DNA of 64,000 bases from Algibacillus agarilyticus (GCF_003286125.1 NZ_QMED01000023.1:1-64000), one strand, 5' to 3'; numbered from the stretch's first letter, positions 9,289-19,291 are shown. The notes: generated by a model from the sequence alone, not told the origin. Program-made: numbers and translations.

Positions 9289-11712
9289 CTAAATCACAAT
9301 AGCGGCGCGTTTTCTGCGCGTTAAATTAACGAATGCCACAAGGATAAACCAATACGCTAAGCTACCGCCACCACTGTTACTGTCAACATCATTACCACCG
9401 ATATCGCTTGGCGTATTAGGCTCAGGCTCAGGTTCTGGCTCTGGCGTCGGTGTTTTATCTTTAAGAGTGAGTGTAATAGTATTGCGACTACCCAAAGTCG
9501 CGTTTACCAGTGTTCCCATGCTAATGATGAGCGTTTCGTCTGTTTCGATCAGATCATCGGCTGTCGCTTTAATACGGAGCGATCCTTCTTTTCCTGCGTT
9601 AATCACGATTGTACCAGCAGAAAGATCATGATCGTTGGCCGCCGCCGTGCTACTAAGCGTATAGGGGATGGTTACAGGGTAACTCATTGCGTAATCTGAT
9701 AACGTAACCTTGATCGTGAGCTCACTATCTTCGTCAATATTCACGTCAGAATCAAAATTAGCCTCTGGTGATTGAGTCGGTGGTTCGATGCAGTTTTCAC
9801 CCGGTAAGCCATAACAACCATTGCCTGTTGGCCCTAATTTTTGTTCCCATGTAATACCGGCAACCCAGTTTTCATTCGTCCCATTTTTCTCGTACGCACC
9901 GACATCGGGTTTGCCATCCGTTACGTCGTCGGTTATTCCAGCAATCACTCGACCGGCATCAATGGCTGTTGTGTTGGCTTTAAGCCTAAAATCACCGTTT
10001 TCGTAATCGACAAAAGGCGATGTCGATATGGTTAGGTTATTTTGTTTATCCGATTGGGGTTCCCACGAACTTTGATCAGATAAATTATTCCATACATTAA
10101 CATTAGAAAAAGCGGAGCCTTCTTTGTGCCATGCTCCCATTGTCGCACTGCCGTGCCAGAGCGTATTGTTATAAATATTAAGATTACTACCATCCCAATT
10201 GATTTGAATATTTGACCATTCAGTGTTCCAAATTACGTTATGGTGAACATCAAACGCCTGTGCATCGTTATCTAAATAGATACCTGCGGCTTTACTCTTG
10301 CTACCCGATGAATAAGCGTCGTGCAACCAGTTGTGATGTATCTCACTATTGCTTGGACCACCTACGGTGTAAAACAGCCCGCAATCATCGGCAATCAAGT
10401 TGCTACGTGAAATGTCGTTATACGCGTATTCGGCATTATCATTAAAACCTTGTATCCCGTCTCTACCTGCACGTGTGATCGTATTGTTTAACACTTTAGT
10501 GTTGTTACCACCACGCGCATTGATAATGGCGTCGTAATTACCAAGGTAATTAAAGTCATGAATATATGAATTGAAGATCTTCGTGCCTTCGCCAGAATCG
10601 TATATGCCTGTACCGGAGCCAAAGCCAATTTCGCTTTTTTCTATAATGTTGTTTCGGGTATTTGATTGGTTCCAATCGCTACGAATGTTAATACTTTGGC
10701 TGCCAGATGCAAACCCAGATACAACACCTAGCGTATAGTTACCATATAAACTGGTTACGCCATAAATATGGTTGTTAGACGCACCACCCGTGATTTCAAT
10801 TGAACCACCAAAAACGGCTAAGTTTTTTATATGAATATAACTTCTTGCCGATAAATCGATAGTTTTTTCTCGTCGCCGCATTTGCACCTGATTATCTACT
10901 GGCATTACGCCATTAGGTAACTGGACATATAATTTGTTATTGTTTGGATCGAAATACCATTCGTTTTGATAGTCGAGCGCTTCTTTAATGCCTTGTAAAA
11001 AAAAGTCACCTTTATCGGCTGGCGCATGGAACGTGCGGATCCAACTCGGGTTTTTATCTAAACTGAAACTGACACGTGTGCTGGTGTTGCTGGTAATGAA
11101 TGATCGCCATGTTGTCCAACCTGAACCCGGTTTATCACCGTAAAAATATAGTGAACCGCCATTCGACCAGTCGCCACTCGGAATGCCCGCCGCATAGTCG
11201 AGATAGGCATCATGTGCAACATCACTCGCACTACCGCCGCTATTGCGCAATGAATCTTGCGTGAATGGATCACCATCGACGTTATTGGGCCAACGCGCCA
11301 AATCCATTGCGGTGTTGCCTTGCATAACAAAATTAGCTTGGCCTAACGTCCAATCGACATCGGCTACGTATATGTTGTTGGTATCCAAACGCCAATTATT
11401 AACTGGCTCCATCGCCGTGATCACCACTTTTTCATCGGCATATGATTGAAAGACGATAGGATTTGACTCGGTGCCCGAATGACTGGGGCGCAATACCTCA
11501 TTGTAGGATCCAGCTCTGATATTAACGACATCGCCAGCCACAGCCGTTTGTGCCGCTTTTGTTAAAGTTAAAAAGGGTGAAGTGATCGTACCTCTGTTGG
11601 TATCGTCACCTGTGGTGGCAACGTAATAGTCGGCAGCATGCACGACGGGTAGCAATGTAACTAAGCTGGTTAATAGTGCTGATACAGTAAAGTGTGTTTT
11701 CACGGTTTTCAC
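9289..11712 (-). CDS. Secreted right-handed beta-helix protein with Calx-beta domain and GlyGly-CTERM tail
   Basis: Starting at the GTG at 11712 (GAGAG 7 bases upstream) gives 807 residues with a clean signal peptide ending in LLPVVHA; a TTG start at 11775 would add 21 residues but has no ribosome-binding site. The mature protein opens with YYVATTGDDTNRGT, then many N-rich parallel beta-helix coils as in polysaccharide lyases and related carbohydrate-active proteins. A Calx-beta-like domain follows, then a Pro-Glu repeat linker, then SGGGSLAYWFILVAF and RRKR, the GlyGly-CTERM sorting signal processed by rhombosortase. It is probably exported and trimmed at the surface. It may cut or bind a polysaccharide; I cannot assign a lyase family. 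Divergent from the FG-GAP protein gene. Confidence 0.75.
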   Translation of the reverse strand: MKTVKTHFTVSALLTSLVTLLPVVHAADYYVATTGDDTNRGTITSPFLTLTKAAQTAVAGDVVNIRAGSYNEVLRPSHSGTESNPIVFQSYADEKVVITAMEPVNNWRLDTNNIYVADVDWTLGQANFVMQGNTAMDLARWPNNVDGDPFTQDSLRNSGGSASDVAHDAYLDYAAGIPSGDWSNGGSLYFYGDKPGSGWTTWRSFITSNTSTRVSFSLDKNPSWIRTFHAPADKGDFFLQGIKEALDYQNEWYFDPNNNKLYVQLPNGVMPVDNQVQMRRREKTIDLSARSYIHIKNLAVFGGSIEITGGASNNHIYGVTSLYGNYTLGVVSGFASGSQSINIRSDWNQSNTRNNIIEKSEIGFGSGTGIYDSGEGTKIFNSYIHDFNYLGNYDAIINARGGNNTKVLNNTITRAGRDGIQGFNDNAEYAYNDISRSNLIADDCGLFYTVGGPSNSEIHHNWLHDAYSSGSKSKAAGIYLDNDAQAFDVHHNVIWNTEWSNIQINWDGSNLNIYNNTLWHGSATMGAWHKEGSAFSNVNVWNNLSDQSSWEPQSDKQNNLTISTSPFVDYENGDFRLKANTTAIDAGRVIAGITDDVTDGKPDVGAYEKNGTNENWVAGITWEQKLGPTGNGCYGLPGENCIEPPTQSPEANFDSDVNIDEDSELTIKVTLSDYAMSYPVTIPYTLSSTAAANDHDLSAGTIVINAGKEGSLRIKATADDLIETDETLIISMGTLVNATLGSRNTITLTLKDKTPTPEPEPEPEPNTPSDIGGNDVDSNSGGGSLAYWFILVAFVNLTRRKRAAIVI

Positions 11713-12430
11713 GTTTAAGCTCTCAATATTGTTATGTATATTTTTTGTTAACAGACGAAACAATATACTAATCAACCCACACTTACAATTAAGTATGAAC
11801 TTGTTATTTTATATTTAAATCAAAAGTCAATCACGTTTACTGCGTTGAATCACTATATATTGAGTATGTATTGTAAAATGTTGTACGCCTTAAATAATAA
11901 AATACACCAGAGGACGCGCTAACCAGATCGTTTTATAAATACGATTTTGTGAATAATTTTTCTTTTGTGAAAAGTTTGTTTGTGACTCGTTTTTATTGCA
12001 AATAGTTTTTTGTGAATTCAGTTTAGTGACGGTCGTGAATAATAAAGCAAGTGCAAATGAGACCGCTTAATTAAGTCGACCAGAGAGGGTTCACCATGGT
12101 TGTTAATTCTATCCACCACAGCAATAGCAATATCTTCAACACCGCCAAAAACACGTATTGCACAGTCGCTTTCCTAATAGCTTAAGTGCTCTGAATGAGC
12201 ATGTGAAAGTCACTTGAGTATACACTCTAATTATTGTTAACAATTAAATATTATTAGCGTATTATCTTTGTAATTCTTGTATCACTATCAAACATTGACT
12301 CCCTATTTTTCTCAATATGACATAACGCAGCGGCTTAATCATATTAGTATCCGGTTAAAAATAAAACACGGTCAGTCAAGATAAATAAACCCTTTTTAGT
12401 TTTAACAAACGTTACATTAGGTATATAAAT
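11713..12430. other. Divergent intergenic region
   Basis: About 700 bases between the beta-helix gene (leftward) and the FG-GAP gene (rightward). Mostly AT-rich promoter-type DNA. At 12018-12173 the minus strand holds a 51-codon open stretch with protein-like composition but no usable start, possibly a gene remnant. No repeat or operator recognised. Confidence 0.4.
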
Positions 12431-14392
12431 ATGAAAACTACATTATTACAGGCGGCCTTGCTAAGCGCCGTGTGTATGAGCCAAATGAGTTGTGCGGATA
12501 AATATGCCACCAACACATCAGCTGTTCCAGCCATTAACCCAGCCCTAAATCAGGCGCCTCGTTTTACTGATGTTTCTAACCAAGTGGGTTTAGTTACCGG
12601 CGAACATTGGAAATACGGCGGCCCATCAATAGCCGACCTCAATAATGACGGCTATTATGATTTTTTATTAACCAATCATAACGAAACACCTGTTCAGCTC
12701 TTTTTATCAAATGGAGAAGCAACCTATACAAAACACCCCGATATTTACCCACTGGTTGATTTACATGGTGTATCTGCTGGTGATTATGACTTAGACGGCG
12801 ACAACGATATTTTATTATCGGTGGGCGGTGGCAACGGTTTAAAACCATCGCCGCAACGATTATTAAGAAATGATAATGGACAGTTTGTTGATGTAACCGA
12901 TGAAGCCGGTATTTCTAAAATGGGAGCTCGTGGCAGAGCAGTGAGATGGGTAGATTTAGATAATGATGGTGATCTAGATTTTTTACAGCAAAACGCAGAG
13001 AAAGTCATTGATGAAAAAGTGCCCCGAAACATCATATTCTCAAACAATGGCGACGGTACTTTTACCTATGTGCACAGCCCACAGTTTGAAGAAATAGATT
13101 CAGAACGCGTATTAATCACTGATTTTAATAATGACAACATCCCCGATATTTTTGCTTTTAATAGCTATGCCGAAACGGTATTACTCATTGGCCATGGTGA
13201 CTTTAGCTTTACCAATGTAACGGATAAAATGTTTGCGGCGGATTCAAATAACTACCCTGGCGTTATTTCGGTGGCCCAAGCGGATATTGATAATGACGGC
13301 GATCTCGATTATTACTTAGCAACCGGTAAGCTTTACTACACCATTGCCAATAACAGTATTTCTTTTAATAAAGAAAAAGGTCGATTAGATATACGCGATC
13401 AAGGCTCTAAAAGTCATGATGGTATTACCCTACTCGCCGATAACAGTATCGGTTTATCGCATTTTAATCACTGGCCAATACGCGACCTAATGGATGCTAT
13501 GCCCGTTTATTTAGGCAAGCACAAAACGCCTGTTAAAACGCCTGAAGACGAAATGATTGTCACACAACAACAAGCCACAGGGTTTCCTGACAAAATAACC
13601 GACACAGGCTGGTATTTAGGTTATTTAGGTGAAGGAAAATGGCGACTAGAATGGATACTAACCGATAAACTGGCTTGGGATATACGGTCGTCTATTAGCG
13701 GGTTAACAGGTTACATCGCCGATTGGACCCCACAAGATTTAGCCAGTCCCGATATATTATTGCGTAACGACAATGGTAAATTGGTGAATATTGCTAGCGC
13801 ATTACCCGCAGAAACCATAGGCAATAATTGGGGTGTAACCCCCGGCGATTTTGACAATAACGGCTATACCGATTTCTTCGTTTATCGTTTTGGTGAATTA
13901 CGAGAGCGTGTAGCCGATGTTATGTTATTAAACGATGGCAAAGGCAATTTTAAAAGCACGCTTGAGCACGGCGCAACAACCGAGATTGGCCAAGATTCTC
14001 ATGGCGACATGGGAACCGCATTTGATTACAACCTCGATGGAAAAATCGATATTTTAAGTGGTGATGACGATAACGGAAAATGGCATTTATATCGTAACGA
14101 TATAACGTTAACCAACAATAACCACTACCTGCTTACCCGAGTCGGCTATTCAGAAAATGGCACCGATCCGTACGGCGCAACGGTTACCGTAACAACAGCT
14201 AACGGCCAACAATTTAAATTAATTGGCTCTAGCAGCGCATCACATTCACAAAGCTTACTGAATATAGCGCATTTTGGGTTAGGTAATACTGAACAGGTAA
14301 CTTCAGTTAGCGTAAGGTGGCGTGATGGCACTCAAAGTCGCGTAGACAATATTAAAGCGAATCAAATGATTGTTATTGGCACCGTTAAATAA
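12431..14392 (+). CDS. FG-GAP/VCBS repeat protein with ASPIC/UnbV C-terminus (CRTAC1-like)
   Basis: A 653-residue exported protein. The N-terminus has a signal sequence ending in MSQMSC, a weak lipobox, so it may be a lipoprotein. At least seven calcium-binding loops of the DxDxDG type are visible (DLNNDG, DYDLDGDND, DLDNDGDLD, DFNNDN, DIDNDGDLD, DFDNNG, DYNLDG), as in FG-GAP/VCBS beta-propellers. The C-terminal region (GYSENGTDPYGATVTV, then GLGNTEQVTSVSVRWRDG) is the ASPIC/UnbV module. Such proteins are commonly surface-attached and bind ligands or matrix. It is divergent from the beta-helix protein and may act with it at the cell surface (inference). Function unproven. Confidence 0.85.
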   Translation: MKTTLLQAALLSAVCMSQMSCADKYATNTSAVPAINPALNQAPRFTDVSNQVGLVTGEHWKYGGPSIADLNNDGYYDFLLTNHNETPVQLFLSNGEATYTKHPDIYPLVDLHGVSAGDYDLDGDNDILLSVGGGNGLKPSPQRLLRNDNGQFVDVTDEAGISKMGARGRAVRWVDLDNDGDLDFLQQNAEKVIDEKVPRNIIFSNNGDGTFTYVHSPQFEEIDSERVLITDFNNDNIPDIFAFNSYAETVLLIGHGDFSFTNVTDKMFAADSNNYPGVISVAQADIDNDGDLDYYLATGKLYYTIANNSISFNKEKGRLDIRDQGSKSHDGITLLADNSIGLSHFNHWPIRDLMDAMPVYLGKHKTPVKTPEDEMIVTQQQATGFPDKITDTGWYLGYLGEGKWRLEWILTDKLAWDIRSSISGLTGYIADWTPQDLASPDILLRNDNGKLVNIASALPAETIGNNWGVTPGDFDNNGYTDFFVYRFGELRERVADVMLLNDGKGNFKSTLEHGATTEIGQDSHGDMGTAFDYNLDGKIDILSGDDDNGKWHLYRNDITLTNNNHYLLTRVGYSENGTDPYGATVTVTTANGQQFKLIGSSSASHSQSLLNIAHFGLGNTEQVTSVSVRWRDGTQSRVDNIKANQMIVIGTVK

Positions 14393-14418
14393 TCAACTGT
14401 TGAGCAAGCTTTGGCTTT

Positions 14419-14444
14419 AGTGTGGTTAATGTATTAACCACACT
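14419..14444 (+). terminator. Hairpin after the FG-GAP gene
   Basis: Perfect 12-bp stem AGTGTGGTTAAT / ATTAACCACACT with a 2-base loop, 27 bases past the stop codon. No U-tract follows, so terminator activity is uncertain. Confidence 0.45.
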
Positions 14445-14557
14445 CTATCAATAACGAGATGGAGTACGCCTAAAAAATGAAAACGTCTTTAGATGTTACA
14501 TTTTTAATTAATAGCGCTCAATAACGGCCAGTCTGATTTTAGTGGGAGTCCTACAAA

Positions 14558-15001
14558 TTAGGTGTATTTACGTACAAACCACTTAATTGGAGTACGTAGT
14601 AAAACCCAACTTAATATTGTTAAAAATAGGATGTTAAATATTACACCGCTTTTGGGCTCTTGATAATATGCCTTATTATTAATATAGAAGTCGATAATAA
14701 GGTTATTGCCCTTGAGGTAGTGTGCGTGAAGCTTATGACCTTGCACCAAAACTTTAAAATCTTGGCAAGAGTTAAATTTTCTTGATAAATAATACGCTTG
14801 ATAATCTAAATGAAAATACCCTTTAAAGTTATCCCATTTACGATTTTTTTTACAAGATAATTCACTATTTGTGAGATCTATTGTACCTATATTTTCGGAT
14901 AGTCTAGTTTTGTAACTCCAAACTGACATTAAAATTAAAAGTGTAATGATAAGGAATATATCAACTTTATACTTATTCAACGCCAAAATGTTGTAACCCA
15001 C
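14558..15001 (-). CDS. Hypothetical protein with two membrane segments
   Basis: 147 residues from a GTG start with no strong ribosome-binding site. A hydrophobic segment near residues 14-28 (VDIFLIITLLILMSVW) and another near the C-terminus (GVIFNILFLTILSWVLL) bracket a polar loop with two cysteines, probably periplasmic. I do not recognise the family. It lies in a repeat-rich, gene-poor stretch next to another small membrane protein, and is distinctly AT-rich, so it may be accessory. Confidence 0.5.
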   Translation of the reverse strand: MGYNILALNKYKVDIFLIITLLILMSVWSYKTRLSENIGTIDLTNSELSCKKNRKWDNFKGYFHLDYQAYYLSRKFNSCQDFKVLVQGHKLHAHYLKGNNLIIDFYINNKAYYQEPKSGVIFNILFLTILSWVLLRTPIKWFVRKYT

Positions 15002-15359
15002 TGAGATATACCTAACGAGCTTGTAGAATTACTCGTTTTTAATTATTGTTTTAATTGCGTTAAACAGTATCTAAGTTTGTCATCTGCTTCAATCTTATTT
15101 ACCATCTTTTTGAGTGCAGCGTGTAGGACACTCATCATAACCCTCAAGTAGGTTGGTGCTAAGCTTGCGAAGCCCAACGTCACGTATGGTGTATTAAAAT
15201 GGCGTTTTTTGAGTTAGCAGAGCGTGTTGGGCTTCATGCTTCAGCCCAACCTGCTTGTCTGCGTTAAGTAAAAAAAAATATAGACCTTATTCAATTATTT
15301 ACCTGGCATAGCTATTGCGATAAGCCATTAAAAGTGTGCATGCAGGACATCGATTTTTC
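15002..15359. other. Repeat-bearing intergenic region
   Basis: Gene-free stretch that contains the palindromic repeat at 15115-15266; nothing else recognised. Confidence 0.4.
15115..15266. repeat. AGCCCAAC palindromic repeat, copy 1
   Basis: An approximately 150-bp element starting TGCAGCGTGTAGGACA and containing GTAGGTTGG, GAAGCCCAACG and the hairpin GTTGGGCT...AGCCCAAC. It is repeated in the same orientation at 15901-16067, so the two copies flank the small membrane-protein gene at 15360. Part of the element recurs at the right window edge. Confidence 0.75.
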
Positions 15360-15749
15360 TCAGGTATACTTGATTTTGCGGATTTTAAAAATAAAGACAA
15401 TAATAAAGAGAAGTGCAGGAAAGGCATAAACAAGCGCTATCATAAAACTTATAGATGATGTCATTAACCCCCAAACGATCGGAGACATAGCCCCAATAAA
15501 ATAAGAAAAATATATTTTCTTTTCAAAAGCGACATCTCTGAATTTAAACGTTTTAATATCCGATAGATAGTGATTACCCAATAAAACCCCGCCCAAGCCA
15601 ATAACACCTAATAAGACAGGTATTAGAGTATAATAATGAGCAACATAAATAGAAAAACAAGATAAGACAAATAACATCATGCACATAATCGCAATGTAAA
15701 ACTTAATAAGAAATGAGCACATTAGATATACATAACATTTAACATTCAT
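15360..15749 (-). CDS. Small multi-pass membrane protein, unknown
   Basis: 129 residues, almost entirely hydrophobic, with about four predicted membrane segments (IAIMCMMLFVLSCFSIYVAH; LIPVLLGVIGLGGVLLG; FSYFIGAMSPIVWGL; IALVYAFPALLFIIVF) separated by short basic loops. No family recognised. Two direct copies of a palindromic repeat flank the gene at distances of about 100-150 bp, which suggests acquisition or duplication as a unit. Confidence 0.5.
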   Translation of the reverse strand: MNVKCYVYLMCSFLIKFYIAIMCMMLFVLSCFSIYVAHYYTLIPVLLGVIGLGGVLLGNHYLSDIKTFKFRDVAFEKKIYFSYFIGAMSPIVWGLMTSSISFMIALVYAFPALLFIIVFIFKIRKIKYT

Positions 15750-15900
15750 ACGTCACGTAGTGTGTGATCGCATGATGCCTTGTTGAACGAAGTTGATGCC
15801 TGCGCCCAACTTTAAATTGGAATGCTTAATGTTATAGGATATTGCTTTTTAAGGAAAGCTGGCTTCAATATTAAACCCGTAATTAACGGCGTGTCATACG

Positions 15901-16067
15901 TGCAGCGTGTAGGACATTCATCATAACCCCCCTTCTCCTCATAACCCCCTCAAGTAGGTTGGCGCTAAGCTTGCGAAGCCCAACGTCACGTATGGTGTAT
16001 TAAAATGGCGGTTTTTGAGTTAACAGAGCGTGTTGGGCTTCATACTTCAGCCCAACCTACTTGGTTG
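15901..16067. repeat. AGCCCAAC palindromic repeat, copy 2
   Basis: Second direct copy of the element at 15115, with a short insertion (a duplicated CATAACCCC-type block near 15930). The core hairpin GTTGGGCT...AGCCCAAC is kept. Confidence 0.75.
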
Positions 16068-16267
16068 CGTTCAGCAAGGTAAAATACAAATAAATTCAAC
16101 AACTTACATAAAAAACCGGTTTAGTGGGTGTTCTGCAAATTAACGGTTAATGCTTAACCATATTCTATCAATCATTTTTGTATAGACTTGATTTAATTGT
16201 TAGTTGAAATCTAGGGTAATAAATCAGGTAAGTAGTTTGAATAAATATGAATTGAAAATTTTTAGAA

Positions 16268-16384
16268 GGGAGGTGGCGATCTCACCAGCTACACCTCGGC
16301 ACATGAGTCATTCACTGTGGCTGCTCCCTTCCGGGCCTGACCAGATTCATGAACTATCATTGCGAAGGAACCGATAAGATCACC
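16268..16384 (-). ncRNA. ffs: 4.5S RNA, signal recognition particle RNA
   Basis: The minus strand carries the SRP domain IV hallmark: GGTCAGGCCCGGAAGG, then GAGCAGCC, then the return strand with GTGTAGCTGG, closely following E. coli 4.5S RNA. The ends pair (GGTGATCT with AGATCGCC), giving a hairpin of about 117 nt. The RNA binds Ffh and targets membrane proteins to the translocon. The start is set by end pairing. The promoter (16404-16432) would leave a short 5' leader, as in E. coli where RNase P trims the precursor. Confidence 0.93.
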
Positions 16385-16403
16385 ATAACGCGAAAACGGC
16401 TGC

Positions 16404-16432
16404 ATTATCCACAAACCCTGCGCTTTAATCAA
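16404..16432 (-). promoter_or_regulatory. Sigma-70 promoter of the 4.5S RNA gene
   Basis: Minus-strand TTGATT (16427-16432) and GATAAT (16404-16409) separated by exactly 17 bases, 19 bases upstream of the mature 5' end. The position fits a processed precursor. Confidence 0.6.
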
Positions 16433-16624
16433 GGCTAATAAGTAAAATAATTACGATAAAAAACAGTTTGCTGTTTAATTAATCAAGTGTTGTTTAATTA
16501 TGCTTACAATCACGTGGGCTCTCATCAATTTTGGATATGTAATAGTAAAAAAGTGCCGCACAAATGACATAAATCATGATAATCTTACGGTATTCAAATT
16601 GAACAACCTTAGACAATTATACCA

Positions 16625-17911
16625 ATGGAAAGCTTAACTATTCAGCCTATCACTTCTGCCAACGGCGAAGTCACCATTCCGGGTTCAAAGAGCCTATCAA
16701 ACCGTATTTTATTATTAGCCACGTTAGCTAAAGGTGAAACGCATGTAACTAACCTTTTAGATAGTGATGATATTCGCCACATGCTAACGGCATTAAAGCA
16801 AATGGGCGTTAGCTACACCTTATCGAATAATAACACTGAGTGTACTGTTCAAGGTTTAGGCGGCCCTATTAACATTTCTGGCGCTGAAGAACTATTTTTA
16901 GGTAATGCGGGTACCGCGATGCGTCCGTTAACGGCAGCACTATGTTTAGGCCAAGGCGAGTTTGTTTTAACCGGCGAACCACGCATGTTTGAACGCCCTA
17001 TTGGTCATTTAGTTGATGCCCTTTTACAAGTAGGTGCCGATGTAACCTACTTAAAAGATAAAGATTACCCACCGTTAAAAATTAAGGGTAATGGCTTAAA
17101 AGGTGGCAGAGTTGAAATTCAAGGCAGTATTTCAAGTCAGTTTTTAACCGCGTTATTAATGGCGGCTCCGCTGGCACAAAACGATATGGAAATTGTGGTC
17201 ATTGACGAATTAGTGTCTAAGCCTTATATCGAAATTACTTTACACTTAATGAAGTTGTTCGGTGTAGAGGTTGAAAATGACAACTTTGAAGTATTCCGTG
17301 TTAAAGGCAACCAATCTTATGTGTCTCCCGGGCGCGTATTAGTTGAAGGCGATGCGTCTTCAGCGTCATACTTTTTAGCCGCGGCTGCTATTAAAGGCGG
17401 TACTATCCGTGTTAATGGTGTTGGCAATAAAAGCGTGCAAGGTGATTCACGCTTTGCTGAAGTGCTTGAGCAAATGGGCGCTAACGTTAATTGGCAAGAT
17501 GAGTATATTGAAGTGACCGGTACCGGTGCTTTAAATGCGGTAGACGTTGATCTTAACCACATCCCCGATGCCGCCATGACCATTGCCACCACAGCGTTAT
17601 TTGCTAAAGGCGCAACCGCTATTCGTAATATCTATAACTGGCGAGTTAAAGAAACAGACCGTTTATATGCCATGGCAACCGAACTACGCAAAGTAGGCGC
17701 AACCGTTGAAGAAGGCGAAGATTATATTATTGTTGAGCCACCGGCTGAGTTAACGCATGCGGCCATTGATACTTATGATGACCATCGCATTGCAATGTGT
17801 TTCTCGCTAGCCGCTATGGGTAACACGGCGATCACCATTAATGATCCTAAGTGTACGGCTAAAACATTCCCCACCTATTTTGAATTATTTGAATCGGTTG
17901 TTAAACGCTAA
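16625..17911 (+). CDS. aroA: 3-phosphoshikimate 1-carboxyvinyltransferase (EPSP synthase)
   Basis: 428 residues, the usual length. It transfers the enolpyruvyl group of PEP to shikimate-3-phosphate in chorismate synthesis, in the cytoplasm. Visible signatures are PGSKSLSNR at 19-27 (with the shikimate-phosphate-binding lysine), [10 protein letters not shown] in the PEP-binding region, [15 protein letters not shown], and the C-terminal RVKETDR and [12 protein letters not shown]. These fit a class I, gammaproteobacterial enzyme. It is monocistronic here: the 4.5S RNA gene lies divergent upstream and a strong terminator follows 28 bases after the stop. Confidence 0.97.
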   Translation: MESLTIQPITSANGEVTIPGSKSLSNRILLLATLAKGETHVTNLLDSDDIRHMLTALKQMGVSYTLSNNNTECTVQGLGGPINISGAEELFLGNAGTAMRPLTAALCLGQGEFVLTGEPRMFERPIGHLVDALLQVGADVTYLKDKDYPPLKIKGNGLKGGRVEIQGSISSQFLTALLMAAPLAQNDMEIVVIDELVSKPYIEITLHLMKLFGVEVENDNFEVFRVKGNQSYVSPGRVLVEGDASSASYFLAAAAIKGGTIRVNGVGNKSVQGDSRFAEVLEQMGANVNWQDEYIEVTGTGALNAVDVDLNHIPDAAMTIATTALFAKGATAIRNIYNWRVKETDRLYAMATELRKVGATVEEGEDYIIVEPPAELTHAAIDTYDDHRIAMCFSLAAMGNTAITINDPKCTAKTFPTYFELFESVVKR

Positions 17912-17938
17912 GTTTACTTAACGTTTTATATTTTTGAA

Positions 17939-17976
17939 AAGCCGTTGAGTTGATAAATCAATTCAGCGGCTTTTTT
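17939..17976 (+). terminator. Rho-independent terminator of aroA
   Basis: AAGCCGTTGA pairs with TCAGCGGCTT, with the inner GTTGAT/ATCAAT continuing the stem, followed by TTTTTT. Confidence 0.85.
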
Positions 17977-17989
17977 GTATTTTTTTATT

Positions 17990-18017
17990 GATACGCAAGT
18001 GACTTCAATACGCTCAA
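17990..18017. repeat. Degenerate CAAGTGACTTCAATA repeat half
   Basis: The stretch CAAGTGACTTCAATACGCTC matches one arm and centre of the hairpin repeats at 23569 and 28994, without a second arm; probably an eroded copy. Confidence 0.5.
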
Positions 18018-18133
18018 CACCCCACTTTGTTTAATGATTTTGCTTTGAATCTAACCGTGCCGCCTATCGATTTCTTTACACCGGCTTGGTTATACGTTAA
18101 AACGAGTTTCTTATTTTTTTGAGCTTCTCGTCT

Positions 18134-18967
18134 TTGAAAATTGAACTATTAAAAACGTTTGTTGAAGTAAGCCGTACGCGTCACTTTCGTTTAGCGGCTG
18201 AATCCCTATTTATTACGCAAGCAGCAGTTAGCGCGCGTATCAAGTTGTTAGAAACTGATTTAAATGTGAGTTTATTTGATCGTGATCGTAAAAATTTACA
18301 ATTAACCGCCGAAGGACATCGGCTATTAAAACATGCTAAAGCGATGATTTTTGCTTGGCAAGTGGCTCAGCAAGATGTTGCCGGTGCTGATAACGGCAAT
18401 CAGCAATTAACCATCGGTGCGATGATGTCGATTTGGGATATTATTTTGCAAGATTGGCTGAATAATTTGAATCAACAAGCACCTGAAATAAGCGTAACCA
18501 CAAACACCGCCAATCATCACGAATTACACAGCCAGTTATTGCGTGGATTAATCGACGTGGCGTTTGTCTTTGAGCCCATTTATCATGATGACTTTACCAC
18601 CACTAAAATAGCATCCGTTCCTTTATTGCTCGTTTCAAATCAGCCGTCTCAGCCTTTAATTCAAGCGCTTACAGATTCATTTGTTATGGTCGATTATGGC
18701 GAATTTGTATTTCAACAATTGACCCGAGAGCTTTCGCCACAACTCAAACCACGCCATCAAATAAATCAGCCTCGGGTCGCACTTAATTATATTTTGCATT
18801 CAGGCGGTGCAGCTTATTTGCCACAACAAATGATTAATGAATATTTAGATGAGCAATTATTTATTATTGAAGATGCGCCGATATTGCAACGTGAAATATA
18901 CGCGTTGAGTTTAATTAAAAGCCAACGCCAAGCGTTAATTGATAAAGCATTTAATTGTTTTAGTTAG
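18134..18967 (+). CDS. hdfR: LysR-type regulator, HdfR-like
   Basis: About 277 residues from the TTG at 18134; another TTG at 18119 would add five residues, and neither has a clear ribosome-binding site. I prefer 18134 because its N-terminus, KIELLKTFVEVSRTRHF, lines up with the start of E. coli HdfR. The winged helix-turn-helix follows (LAAESLFITQAAVSARIKLLE, split by the usual turn), then a LysR effector-binding domain. HdfR represses the flagellar master operon flhDC in enterobacteria; that role may not hold here. Ends at a shared bidirectional terminator. Confidence 0.8.
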   Translation: MKIELLKTFVEVSRTRHFRLAAESLFITQAAVSARIKLLETDLNVSLFDRDRKNLQLTAEGHRLLKHAKAMIFAWQVAQQDVAGADNGNQQLTIGAMMSIWDIILQDWLNNLNQQAPEISVTTNTANHHELHSQLLRGLIDVAFVFEPIYHDDFTTTKIASVPLLLVSNQPSQPLIQALTDSFVMVDYGEFVFQQLTRELSPQLKPRHQINQPRVALNYILHSGGAAYLPQQMINEYLDEQLFIIEDAPILQREIYALSLIKSQRQALIDKAFNCFS

Positions 18968-18994
18968 CGCAATATGCTGAATAAATTTTAGGTA

Positions 18995-19022
18995 TAAAAA
19001 AGGGCTGTATCAACAGCCCTTT
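18995..19022. terminator. Bidirectional terminator
   Basis: AAAGGGCTGT-ATCA-ACAGCCCTTT between the convergent hdfR-like gene and the small exported protein gene. The T-run is stronger on the minus strand. Confidence 0.8.
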
Positions 19023-19060
19023 GCATTACTAACGTGGAATTACATTATCTAGACGAAAAA

Positions 19061-19291
19061 TTAGATTGATTTTACGCGATCGTAACCTAAGTTTTCTAAT
19101 TCATCATTAACACACGTTAATAAATAAGCTTTCAATTCATTGGCTTCAATTTCGTCTTCTGCCGCCCAAGCTTTACATTGTGCAACCACATCAGCTAACT
19201 CTTTGGCCGGTGCAGGTGTTGATTCTGCTAAAGCGGCAAAGCTAGAGACTAATAAAATTAAAGCGCTGCTAACTAATGATGATTTTTTCAT
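19061..19291 (-). CDS. Small exported protein, unknown
   Basis: 76 residues with an obvious signal peptide (MKKSSLVSSALILLVSSFAALA) leaving a mature peptide of about 54 residues. The mature part is acidic and helical and has two cysteines (AQCKAWAAE and LLTCVNDE) that could form a disulfide. No family recognised; small periplasmic proteins of this style are common in Alteromonadales. A strong terminator follows. Confidence 0.65.
   Translation of the reverse strand: MKKSSLVSSALILLVSSFAALAESTPAPAKELADVVAQCKAWAAEDEIEANELKAYLLTCVNDELENLGYDRVKSI

Noticed and set aside
12018-12173. 51-codon minus-strand stretch with protein-like composition
   Set aside because: No ATG, no ribosome-binding site, preceded by a stop, and no recognisable homology; at most a gene remnant.
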